In this document: positions 52,316 to 60,591 of the stretch, one piece after another
Numbering within the stretch: the stretch's first letter is position 1
Layout of the letters: each line of letters begins with the position of its first letter
Assembly (NCBI GenBank): GCA_019636735.1
Contig: JAHBWY010000002.1
Span: 372,001-436,000 of the forward strand
Length of the DNA: 64,000 nt
Source: Phycisphaeraceae bacterium
Lineage (GTDB): Bacteria; Planctomycetota; Phycisphaerae; Phycisphaerales; SM1A02
Direction: 5' to 3'
Notes under the pieces: generated by a model
The model's database searches: none
What the model saw: the letters and a program-made list of their open reading frames with translations, nothing else
Told to the model about the DNA's origin: nothing
Position numbers and translations under genes: made by a program

Positions 52316-54544
52316 ATGCGGATCGATCATCTCGCCTATCAGCAGGCGACCCGGGTCGCCGGATTCGGCCTGCTCCTCCAACTCGCGATCGGCCTGCTCC
52401 TCCTCATTCTTGGACAGGTCCTTGGGGACACTGCGCTCGTCGGAGCGAGTTGGTATGTCCTGCCGGGCATCGCAGTCTGGGTCACGCTGATTGTTGTCTT
52501 CAACCAGCACCGCCTGGAGCGACTCGAGGCGCTCGAGCGGCTGGAGATTGAGGCGGCGCGGCGCGAAGGACGCGGTGTCTTCGACCAGGAGAGTGTTGTC
52601 TCCGACGCAGCCGCTCGGCGTCTTGGATTGGTGCACAAGTTCATGGTGCCGGGGGTGACCCTTCTGGTCGCCGGCCTCTGGCTCGGCCTCGGCATCTATG
52701 CACTGAACCTTTATGCGGAGCTCGATCGCCCAGGTTCCGAGGCGGACGCCTTCCGGGTTGGCAGCCACCAGGGGTGGCAACTCGCCATCGCCGTGGGATT
52801 GGCCCTTGTCTCCTTCATCTTCTCGCGCTTCGTCGCGGGGATGGCGAAGCAGACGGCGTGGCAGAACCTCCGCGGCGGGGCGGGCGTCATGGTGGGCACG
52901 GCGCTCGTGCTCCTTGCGCTTGCGGTCGGCATCGTCTTCCATGTCTTCCAGCAGCCCCGTGCTGCCGAGGTGGTGGCGCGGTGCATCGCGTGGTTCATGG
53001 TGCTGGTGGCGGCGGAAGCGCTCCTGAACTTCATCCTGAACCTCTATCGCCCGCGGCGGCCGGGTGAGTACCCGCGTCCGGCGTTCGACTCTCGAGTGCT
53101 GGGTCTGCTGGCGGCGCCGGACAACATCGTCCGCAGCATCAACGAAGCCATCAACTACCAGTTCGGCTTCGACATCACGAGTTCATGGGGCTACCAGCTC
53201 ATGCTGCGGAGTTTCGCGGCGCTGCTGGCCCTGGGCACCGTGGTGCTTGTGCTCCTGTCGATGGTCGTCGTGGTCGGGCCTGGTCAGCAGGCGGTGCGGT
53301 TGCGGGGTGGTCGCATCGTGGGCGAAGTGCAGCAGGCGACGGTCCTCATCAAGTGGCCGTGGCCCCTCGAAACGGCGCATGTCGTCGATGTCTCCCAGCT
53401 TCGCACGCTCGAACTTGGCCCGAAGCCGAAGCCGATTGATGGTCGCGCGGTGAATCTCTGGGCGGCCGATGCATCTCCGGACCCCTCGCGGCAGGCCTTC
53501 CTCGTCGCAGCGCCGTCGCTCGCCGCGGAGCGCCAGCGCGACCTCGGCCCCGGCAGCGAAGCGGCGGCGGCACTCGGCGGGGCGGCCGCACTTCCCCAGG
53601 TGCCGCCCAGTCCGATGACGGCCGCCACCCCGGTCCGAGGCGCCGGTCGGCCCGGCCAGGCCAGCGCCTCGCCCGAGGAGCAGGCGCTCGAGGATGCCGC
53701 GCGCGGATTCGCCCTGGTCGACGCCGATGTGATGATGTCCTATCGCATCAAGTCCGATGGCCTGCTCGATTGGCTCAACTTCGCCAACGATGTGCGCGTG
53801 CGCCGCTCCGAACTCGACATGCGCGAGCGTGCGCTGCGTGCAATCGCAATGCGGGAGTTGAGCCAGTTCCTCTCGACGCAGCCTCTCGACGAGGTCCTCA
53901 GTCCGCGCGGGGAGTCGCTGGGCACGGCCCTCCAGGCTCGCATCCAGTCCGCCTTTGATCGTGAGCGGGCGGGTGTGGAAGTTGTGGCCGTCATCACGAC
54001 CATGCTCAAGCCGCCCGGTGAAGCGGGCGAGATGTTCGAGTCGATCTCGGTCGAGACGCAGAACGCGCGGAAGACGCTCGAAGAGGCGCGGCAGGTGGTC
54101 GACAACACCATGGCCACGCTCATCGGTGACGCGTCACAGGCCACCATGATCGTGAACGAGATTCTCGCGTGGCAGGCCCTTCGCAATGAGAAGGGTCACG
54201 ACGACCCCGCGGTCATTGAAGGCCGAGCTCGCTTGGAACGCCTGCTCACCGCGAACCCCGCACAGGCGGCGCGGGAGCTCGCCTTCTCGGCCTCGCGGCG
54301 CTGGAGCAGCCAGATCGCCGTGCGCCGCTCCGCGATGGAAGTGCTCGGCCAGGTTGAGTCGTATCTCGCTGCGCCGGAGCTGTATCGCCAGCGCAAGACG
54401 ATGGAAGTGATCGGCCAGGTGCTCGCGGGCGTCCGGACGAAGTTCGTCTTCGGCGTCGACCCCGAGCGCGTGCAGCTCGACCTCAGCATGCAGACCCCCG
54501 ACTCGGCACTCAATCTCCGCGACTACCTGGAGCGGAAGGACTGA
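52316..54544 (+). CDS. HflK-like SPFH protein with seven membrane helices
   Basis: 742 residues. About seven hydrophobic helices (13-35, 44-62, 109-131, 154-171, 190-211, 221-243, 296-321) precede an SPFH domain that starts VVVVGPGQQAVRLRGGRIVGE. A Pro/Ala-rich insert (about 375-460) interrupts it. Coiled-coil helices with EARQVVDNTMATLIGDASQATMIVNEILAWQAL and a C-terminal block (RTKFVFGVDPERVQLDL) follow. Ordinary HflK has one helix and about 400 residues. SPFH proteins assemble into large membrane rings. First gene of the operon that runs to 62606. Confidence 0.86.
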   Translation: MRIDHLAYQQATRVAGFGLLLQLAIGLLLLILGQVLGDTALVGASWYVLPGIAVWVTLIVVFNQHRLERLEALERLEIEAARREGRGVFDQESVVSDAAARRLGLVHKFMVPGVTLLVAGLWLGLGIYALNLYAELDRPGSEADAFRVGSHQGWQLAIAVGLALVSFIFSRFVAGMAKQTAWQNLRGGAGVMVGTALVLLALAVGIVFHVFQQPRAAEVVARCIAWFMVLVAAEALLNFILNLYRPRRPGEYPRPAFDSRVLGLLAAPDNIVRSINEAINYQFGFDITSSWGYQLMLRSFAALLALGTVVLVLLSMVVVVGPGQQAVRLRGGRIVGEVQQATVLIKWPWPLETAHVVDVSQLRTLELGPKPKPIDGRAVNLWAADASPDPSRQAFLVAAPSLAAERQRDLGPGSEAAAALGGAAALPQVPPSPMTAATPVRGAGRPGQASASPEEQALEDAARGFALVDADVMMSYRIKSDGLLDWLNFANDVRVRRSELDMRERALRAIAMRELSQFLSTQPLDEVLSPRGESLGTALQARIQSAFDRERAGVEVVAVITTMLKPPGEAGEMFESISVETQNARKTLEEARQVVDNTMATLIGDASQATMIVNEILAWQALRNEKGHDDPAVIEGRARLERLLTANPAQAARELAFSASRRWSSQIAVRRSAMEVLGQVESYLAAPELYRQRKTMEVIGQVLAGVRTKFVFGVDPERVQLDLSMQTPDSALNLRDYLERKD

Positions 54545-54562
54545 TCTCTCGGAGACGCGACC

Positions 54563-55561
54563 ATGTTCAGACCCGTTGTTCTCATCGTGGCCGCCGTCAT
54601 CGTGCTGGCGCTGGTGCTCTTCAACACCACCTTCACGGTGAACTTCCATGAAGTGGCCATCGTCACGCGCTTCGGCAAGCCAGCCGGCATCGTCCGCGAG
54701 CCCGGTCTGCACCTGAAGGCGCCCTTCTTCATCGACAGCGTGGCGAAGCTCGATACTCGGCTTCAGCTCATCGAGAGTCCGCTCGAGACCGTGAACACGC
54801 GCGACGGCCAGCAGATCCTGGTGAAGGCGTTTCTCTTCTGGCGCATCGACGACTCGGGGGAGGCGCCGCGGGAGTTCTACAACTCATACACCTCGCTCGA
54901 CGGAGCATCACGGCAGTTGACCGGCCTGTTGCAGGGCTCGCTCCGGCAGGTGGGCAGCTACAACTTCAGCGATCTCATCGGGCGCAACAGCAAGCTCCCC
55001 GAGGCGGAGTCCGCGATCCTGGCGGACCTGCGGCGCAACCCCATTGCCGGGATCACGCCGGAGAAGGTGGCGATCGCGCAGGTGGTGCTCCCGCCCAAGA
55101 CGACCACCGCGGTGCTTCGTCGCATGGGCGCGACGCAAGAGAGCCTCGCGAGCCTCGAGGCAAGCCGGGCGAACTCTCAAGCCGACTCACTCAAGAGCCA
55201 GGCCGCGAGCCAGGCGGACATCATTCGCGACCTCGTGCGGCTCTGGGGCGCCGAGATCCAGGCGCAGGGCGATCGCGAGGCGTCGCGCTTCTACCGCGAG
55301 ATGCAGCAGCACGCGGACCTGGCGATCTTCCTCGCTTGGCTCGACACGCTGCGAACCTCGCTGACGGGAAGCACCACCTTCGTCACCGACATGTCTCGGG
55401 CGCCATTCCAGTTGCTCGATCCCGATGCGCCGACTGATGCGCAGGGGATTCCGCAGCCGACGCGCGACGCCGGCGGCAGACCCATTCGCCCGCAGAGTGA
55501 CTCCACTCGCATGTCGCCACGACCTGCGGCGGCCGCGAGTGGTGGAGCGGGAGGTTCGTAA
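54563..55561 (+). CDS. hflC: HflC-like SPFH protein
   Basis: 332 residues: one N-terminal helix (VVLIVAAVIVLALVLF) and an SPFH domain (NFHEVAIVTRFGKPAGIVREPGLHLKAPFFIDSVAKLDTRL), with a helical part rich in Gln and Ala (LASLEASRANSQADSLKSQAASQADIIRDL). The Pro/Ala/Ser end is disordered. HflC with HflK usually regulates the FtsH protease; FtsH is not in the window. The stop TAA directly abuts the next ATG (55559-55562). Confidence 0.9.
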   Translation: MFRPVVLIVAAVIVLALVLFNTTFTVNFHEVAIVTRFGKPAGIVREPGLHLKAPFFIDSVAKLDTRLQLIESPLETVNTRDGQQILVKAFLFWRIDDSGEAPREFYNSYTSLDGASRQLTGLLQGSLRQVGSYNFSDLIGRNSKLPEAESAILADLRRNPIAGITPEKVAIAQVVLPPKTTTAVLRRMGATQESLASLEASRANSQADSLKSQAASQADIIRDLVRLWGAEIQAQGDREASRFYREMQQHADLAIFLAWLDTLRTSLTGSTTFVTDMSRAPFQLLDPDAPTDAQGIPQPTRDAGGRPIRPQSDSTRMSPRPAAAASGGAGGS

Positions 55562-57133
55562 ATGAGTTCCCTTCCCGACGATCCCATTCAAGATGTCGAC
55601 CGCGATGAGGATGCGCCGCGCCGAGAGGCGAGCGTCCGGCTTCAGGTCTCCGCCGAGGCGGGGGGAGAGGCGGCGCTGCGCGAGGCGATGGACCCCGCGA
55701 ATCAGAGCCTCGGCGAAGCCCTGCGGCTCAGCTATCGCATCCTTCAACTCGCCATCCTCGGACTGCTGGTGACCTTCCTCTTCAGTGGATTCCAGACGGT
55801 GCAGGAGGGGTTCACCGGGGTGAAGACAATGTTCGGGCGTATTCAGGGGCAGGGCGCCGAGGCGCAGTTGAGCCCGGGGCTCGAGCCGTTCTGGCCGTAC
55901 CCGATCGGAGAGATTGTCGTCTTTGAATCCCGGCGAGACATCTCCCTTCGCAATGAGTTCTGGCCGCGCCTTCCGCCCAACTCGACGATCCAGCGCGCGA
56001 TCGAGGCGGCAGATACCTCGAACCCGATTCGTCCCGGGGCCGATGGTTCAGTCCTGACCGCCGATGGCGATCTCGCCCACCTTCAGGTGGTGGCGGAGTA
56101 CATGGTCGACGATGTCAGCGCCTATGTGGAGCGCGTCGACCGAGCTCTTGTCGATCGACTCGTTCGCACGGCGTTGATGCGCGGCGTGGTTCTCGCGAGC
56201 GCGGTGACGCCGCTCGACGATCTCCTCGCCGATCGCGACAGCTTGCGAGGTCGAGCGGATGCCGGGACGCAGCAGAGTGGTGCTGCACGAACCGAGACTG
56301 CGGCGGCCGAAGCGGCGCCTGATGCTTCGAACGACGCCGGAGAGGACTCCGTCAGGGTGGTGACCCGAACAGGCCGCCGGAGCGAGCTCGAGCTGCTCAT
56401 CCGCGAGAAGGCCCAAGAGGTGCTCGATCAGCTTGGTTGCGGCATCCGCATCGTGACCCTCTCCGTCCCCGAGCGCATCGCACCGCTGGCAGTCGAGAAC
56501 CGTTACGCCCAGGTGCAGGTGGCGCGCGAGCAGGCCAAGGAAGTGGTCGACAAGGCGCGGCAGGAGGCGCAGTCGCTGCTGGTGGCGGTGGCGGGGCCCG
56601 CCTACGAGGCGTTGCTCGAAGGTGTTCGCCGCTACGAAACGGCGCTTCTGGCTGGTGACGAAGAGCGAGCGGACGCGCTCTTGGCCGAGCTCGGCACACT
56701 CATGGAGCGGGCTGATCTCGGGGGCGAGGCGTCGCTCATCCTGAACCGGGCGCGCGCCTATCAGGGCGCCATCCAGGCGACGCTCGGCGCGGAGACACGC
56801 CGACTCGAAGGACTCAAGGAGAGCTTCCGCGAGAATCCGCGCCAGCTTGTTCGGCAGATGTGGCTTGATGCGATCAAGCAGGTCTTCAGCGACAACGCCG
56901 ACCAGATCGAGGTCTTCTCGGTGGCGCCAGGCATGTCGCGCTTCACCGTCTCCGTCGCCAGCAGTCCCGATGTCATGCAGTCGCGCCGCGACGCTGAGTT
57001 GCGGCGCAAGCGAGCGGAGGCCGATGCGGCCGCGCGACTCGATCCGACATGGAACCTCGGACTGCGCGGGATCGTCATCGATGGTCCAGGTCGGCGACTG
57101 GAGCGCGATGCCACGCGAGGCCGCGGACGCTGA
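55562..57133 (+). CDS. third SPFH (HflK-like) protein
   Basis: 523 residues; a charged N-terminus, one helix (about 61-81: RILQLAILGLLVTFLFSGF), then an SPFH domain with QTVQEGFTGVKTMFGRI and a long coiled coil (VQVAREQAKEVVDKARQEAQSLLVAVAGPAYEALLEGVRRYETALL). The region KAQEVLDQLGCGIRIVTLSVPERI is the conserved end of the SPFH core. A third member in one operon is not the usual HflKC pair. Zero-base spacing from hflC suggests fixed stoichiometry. Confidence 0.87.
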   Translation: MSSLPDDPIQDVDRDEDAPRREASVRLQVSAEAGGEAALREAMDPANQSLGEALRLSYRILQLAILGLLVTFLFSGFQTVQEGFTGVKTMFGRIQGQGAEAQLSPGLEPFWPYPIGEIVVFESRRDISLRNEFWPRLPPNSTIQRAIEAADTSNPIRPGADGSVLTADGDLAHLQVVAEYMVDDVSAYVERVDRALVDRLVRTALMRGVVLASAVTPLDDLLADRDSLRGRADAGTQQSGAARTETAAAEAAPDASNDAGEDSVRVVTRTGRRSELELLIREKAQEVLDQLGCGIRIVTLSVPERIAPLAVENRYAQVQVAREQAKEVVDKARQEAQSLLVAVAGPAYEALLEGVRRYETALLAGDEERADALLAELGTLMERADLGGEASLILNRARAYQGAIQATLGAETRRLEGLKESFRENPRQLVRQMWLDAIKQVFSDNADQIEVFSVAPGMSRFTVSVASSPDVMQSRRDAELRRKRAEADAAARLDPTWNLGLRGIVIDGPGRRLERDATRGRGR

Positions 57134-57151
57134 CCCGGCGCAGGAGTGCAC

Positions 57152-58498
57152 ATGAAGCAAGCCGTCGTCAAACCTGCCAAGCAGGACCTCGTCGTGGAGG
57201 CGGTGGCGCTCACCAAGGTCTTCCATGACTTCTGGCATCGCGATACCGCCGTGGCCGTCGATGGCATCGACTTCCACATCCGGCGGCATGAGATCTTCGG
57301 ATTGCTCGGCCCCAACGGCAGCGGCAAGAGCACGACGATCAAGATGATCCTCGGACTCCTGCGGCGATCGAAGGGCGTGCTGCGGGTCTTCGGCCGGGAA
57401 CCCGACGATGTCGCGGTGAAGCGACGCATCGGATTTCTTCCCGAGGAGAGCTATCTCTATCGCTTCCTGAACCCGGTCGAGACGCTCGACTACTACGGCA
57501 AGCTCTTCGGGTTGAATCGGCGCGTCCGGCGCCGTCGGTCGGGCGAGCTGCTGTCCATGGTCGGTCTCGACGCCGCCGCCAATCGCACGGTGGGCGAGTT
57601 CTCCAAGGGCATGGCGCGGCGCCTCGGCCTGGCGCAGGCGCTCATCAACGATCCCGAGTTCCTCATCCTCGATGAACCGACATCGGGACTCGACCCCGTC
57701 GGCACGAGGCAGGTGAAGGACCTGCTGCTCGACCTGGGTCGGCGCGGGAAGACCATCCTCCTGTCGAGCCACCTGCTTTCCGAGGTCGAGGATGTCTGCG
57801 ACCGCATGGTGATCCTGTATGGCGGGCGAGTTCGAGCTGAAGGCACCACCGAGGAGCTTCTCGAAGATACGAATCGAACGGTCATTCAGGCGCCGCGCCT
57901 GAAGCCCGAGACGATCACCCGCATCGAGCAGGTCATTCGGGAAAGCGAAGGCGCTTCCATCGAGCGGGTGCAGGCGCCGCGTCAGAAGCTCGAAGAGCTC
58001 TTCATCAGCATCGTCGAGCGGGCACGCCAGGAGCAGGTGGCCACGAGCGGCGCCAAGCACGGCGGACCCACGGCGGACTTCCTGCTCCACGGCGACGAAG
58101 CGAGCGAGGAGAGCGAAGGCGGCGCGCTCATCGAGTCCCTCGCGTCGACCTCCGAAAGCGCACCGGTGCGTGCCGTCGAGGTCGAGCGCCCCGACGAGGC
58201 GCGACGCGAGCGCGGCGTCCGGGACGATGTGCTTCGCGAACTGACCGAGGCGAAGGCGCCGGATCATCCAGAGATCGACGCGCCGGAGCGCGGCGGGCCA
58301 GCGAGGGGAGCGCCACCGAAGAGTGGGAGCGGTTCGGGCTCGACGCCGGGGACACCGTCTTCTCCAACTCCTTCGTCATCGCCGTCATCTCCGCGAACAC
58401 CGGGGGCGGCCCCACCGTCCGATCCCAAGGTCGATCGTTCGTTCATCGAGGGGCTTCTCGGCGACAGGGCCGATGATGAGGGTGGGTCGAAGCGGTGA
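57152..58498 (+). CDS. ABC transporter ATPase with long disordered tail
   Basis: 448 residues. An ABC domain in residues about 12-250: GPNGSGKST, signature FSKGMARRLGLAQAL, FLILDEPTSGLDPVGTRQ and LLSSHLLSEVED. Then a helical extension with ERVQAPRQKLEELFISIVERARQE, and residues about 300-430 rich in Glu, Ser, Pro and Gly, ending in a conserved-looking VDRSFIEGLLGDRADDEGG. The tail is unusual for this family and could dock to a partner protein. RBS AGGAG before ATG 57152. It overlaps the permease GTG (GTGA). Confidence 0.92.
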   Translation: MKQAVVKPAKQDLVVEAVALTKVFHDFWHRDTAVAVDGIDFHIRRHEIFGLLGPNGSGKSTTIKMILGLLRRSKGVLRVFGREPDDVAVKRRIGFLPEESYLYRFLNPVETLDYYGKLFGLNRRVRRRRSGELLSMVGLDAAANRTVGEFSKGMARRLGLAQALINDPEFLILDEPTSGLDPVGTRQVKDLLLDLGRRGKTILLSSHLLSEVEDVCDRMVILYGGRVRAEGTTEELLEDTNRTVIQAPRLKPETITRIEQVIRESEGASIERVQAPRQKLEELFISIVERARQEQVATSGAKHGGPTADFLLHGDEASEESEGGALIESLASTSESAPVRAVEVERPDEARRERGVRDDVLRELTEAKAPDHPEIDAPERGGPARGAPPKSGSGSGSTPGTPSSPTPSSSPSSPRTPGAAPPSDPKVDRSFIEGLLGDRADDEGGSKR

Positions 58499-60591
58499 GC
58501 GCGGCAAGCTTCACCTTCAACGCCTTTCTGCTCATCACGCTCCTGGCCTCATGCGTGGGGCTGTGGGTGCTCTGGCTGTTTCTGCCGAGGCTTCAGAACG
58601 CACTGCGCAAGCCGGGGCGGACATGGATCGCCGCGCTCATTGCCGCGCTCGTCGTCATTCTTGCCGGGCTGCCGGTCATCGTGACCTCGTTCCGGCTCGC
58701 CTCGCAGCGGGCCGGCATCATCGATCGCCTCGCGAATGCGAACCTGAACCAGCGCGATCCGGCGACGGTGGAATTGCTCGAACAGGGGCGTGTGACCGTC
58801 GGTGATCGCAGCTATGTGTCGATGCAGCTGCGGTCCCTCGGGGAGCAACTCTTCGACAGGACCTCCGGGCGCCTCGTCGTCGCCGATCAGATTGCGGAAC
58901 TTCTGATGGCGCCCTCGATGCCGGCCTGGGCGCCACCGGCGATCTTCAATCGAACGGCCGTGGTGGGGGTCGTGCTGGCCGCCGCCGCGATCGCGGCCAT
59001 CGCCGCGGGGCTCGGTCTGGCGCCGATGATGCTCGCGGTCCTTCTCGGCGCGATCGGAGGCGGGTCGATCGCGCTCCTGCGGGGCGAGACGGGCATGCTC
59101 GTCGCCATCGTGGGCATGGTGGTGTTGATCGTCGGCTACGGCGTGCTGAGTCGGCTGGTGCTGCGAGCCCTTTCGGGTGCCGGCTCCCTCTCCGCAGTGG
59201 CGAACATCGTGGTCCGCGAGTCGACGCGGCAGTGGTACACCGGCGCGTTCATCCTCGTGCTGCTGGTGGTGCTGCCGCTCGTCCCGCTCGCGATCGATGC
59301 TGGACCGCTCCGCTACCGAATCCAGGCCTTCCTGAGCTGGTCGCTGGGGGTGACCTTCGGATTGGCGGGACTGCTCACGCTTGTGCTGGCCTGTGCGACG
59401 GTTGCGCTCGAGATCCGGGATCGCCAGATCTGGCAGACGCTGACCAAGCCCGTCGATCGCATGCGCTACATCCTGGGCAAGTGGCTGGGCGTGGTGGCGG
59501 TCAACGCAGTGCTCCTCCTCGTCAGCGGCGTGAGCATCCTGCTCTTTGTCGAGTACATGCGCACGCAGCCCGCGCAGGACTTTCTCGATGAGATGGCGGT
59601 CCGCGACGAAGTGCTTGCCGCACGCGTGGGTGTGCGACCTGTCTATGAGCCGCTCTCGCCCGATCAGGTGCGCACGGCGGTCGATGACCTGATCGCCGCC
59701 GACCCGAGCATCCGACAGGACATCGACATGGGCTTCCGCAACGAGGCGGAGGTGCGTCGAGCGCTCGGCGACCAGATCCGTCGGGATGCGCTCTCGGCGC
59801 AGCGCCTGGTGCCTGCGGGTGAGTCACGCACCTATCGCTTCCCCGGGATGGGCGCCGCGCGCGCCGCGCAGGCCGATGTGAGCCTCTCGTTCCTCTTCCA
59901 TATCGGGGCGAGCAGCCCACATGAACAGCATCCGGTGGTCTTCCGCTTCGCCGACGGGAGCTGGATGGATCGCATCTATGTGCCCGCCCAGCGCCACACC
60001 GAGCGCGTCCGATGGCAGAACATCGGTGACGATGGCACGCTGGTGCTCGAGATCATGAACATCGGATTCCGAGACGGGGAGTTCTTCCCAGGAAGTGGAA
60101 CACTGAATTGGGATGCCAACGGCATCGAGGTGCTCTACAAGGCTGGCTCATTCGAGATGAATTTTGTCCGCGCGATGGTGGTGGAGTGGGTCAAGCTCTC
60201 GTTCCTCGCAATGCTGGGCATCTGTGCGGCGACCGTTCTGAACTTCCCGGTCGCGCTCCTCTTCAGTGCCACGGTCTATCTCATCGGTTCGCTGACGCCT
60301 TTCCTCGCGGTGGCCATCGAGGAGTACTGGGTCGATCCGAATGACTTCTGGCTGGCCAAGGCCTTCCAGCACACGGTCCGCGGCATTGCGCAGGCGGCGT
60401 ACTTCGCGCTCTCCGGGTTCGGCGGAACCAGTGGCGAGACGCTCCTCGTCGAAGGGCGCCTGGTCCCGTGGAGTACGGTCGGTCGCACCATCGCCGTGAT
60501 CGGGGTGCTCTGGACGGGAGTCACCGCCTGCGTCGGATGGATCATCTTCCGCAGGAAGGAACTTGCGATCTACAGTGGTCAAGGTGGCTGA
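58495..60591 (+). CDS. large ABC-2 type permease
   Basis: 698 residues. Helices at about 10-30, 40-60, then several in 140-220, 245-300 and 315-350, a soluble part of about 200 residues (360-565) that carries a beta-rich region (AQADVSLSFLFHIGASSPHEQHPVVFRFADGSWMDRIYVP), and helices at the end (565-690). The coupling motif EIRDRQIWQTLTKPVDRMRYILGKWLGVV places it in the ABC-2 group. The big periplasmic domain could bind the substrate or the partner at 60591. GTG start; its TGA overlaps the next ATG (TGATG at 60589-60593). Confidence 0.88.
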   Translation: MSAASFTFNAFLLITLLASCVGLWVLWLFLPRLQNALRKPGRTWIAALIAALVVILAGLPVIVTSFRLASQRAGIIDRLANANLNQRDPATVELLEQGRVTVGDRSYVSMQLRSLGEQLFDRTSGRLVVADQIAELLMAPSMPAWAPPAIFNRTAVVGVVLAAAAIAAIAAGLGLAPMMLAVLLGAIGGGSIALLRGETGMLVAIVGMVVLIVGYGVLSRLVLRALSGAGSLSAVANIVVRESTRQWYTGAFILVLLVVLPLVPLAIDAGPLRYRIQAFLSWSLGVTFGLAGLLTLVLACATVALEIRDRQIWQTLTKPVDRMRYILGKWLGVVAVNAVLLLVSGVSILLFVEYMRTQPAQDFLDEMAVRDEVLAARVGVRPVYEPLSPDQVRTAVDDLIAADPSIRQDIDMGFRNEAEVRRALGDQIRRDALSAQRLVPAGESRTYRFPGMGAARAAQADVSLSFLFHIGASSPHEQHPVVFRFADGSWMDRIYVPAQRHTERVRWQNIGDDGTLVLEIMNIGFRDGEFFPGSGTLNWDANGIEVLYKAGSFEMNFVRAMVVEWVKLSFLAMLGICAATVLNFPVALLFSATVYLIGSLTPFLAVAIEEYWVDPNDFWLAKAFQHTVRGIAQAAYFALSGFGGTSGETLLVEGRLVPWSTVGRTIAVIGVLWTGVTACVGWIIFRRKELAIYSGQGG

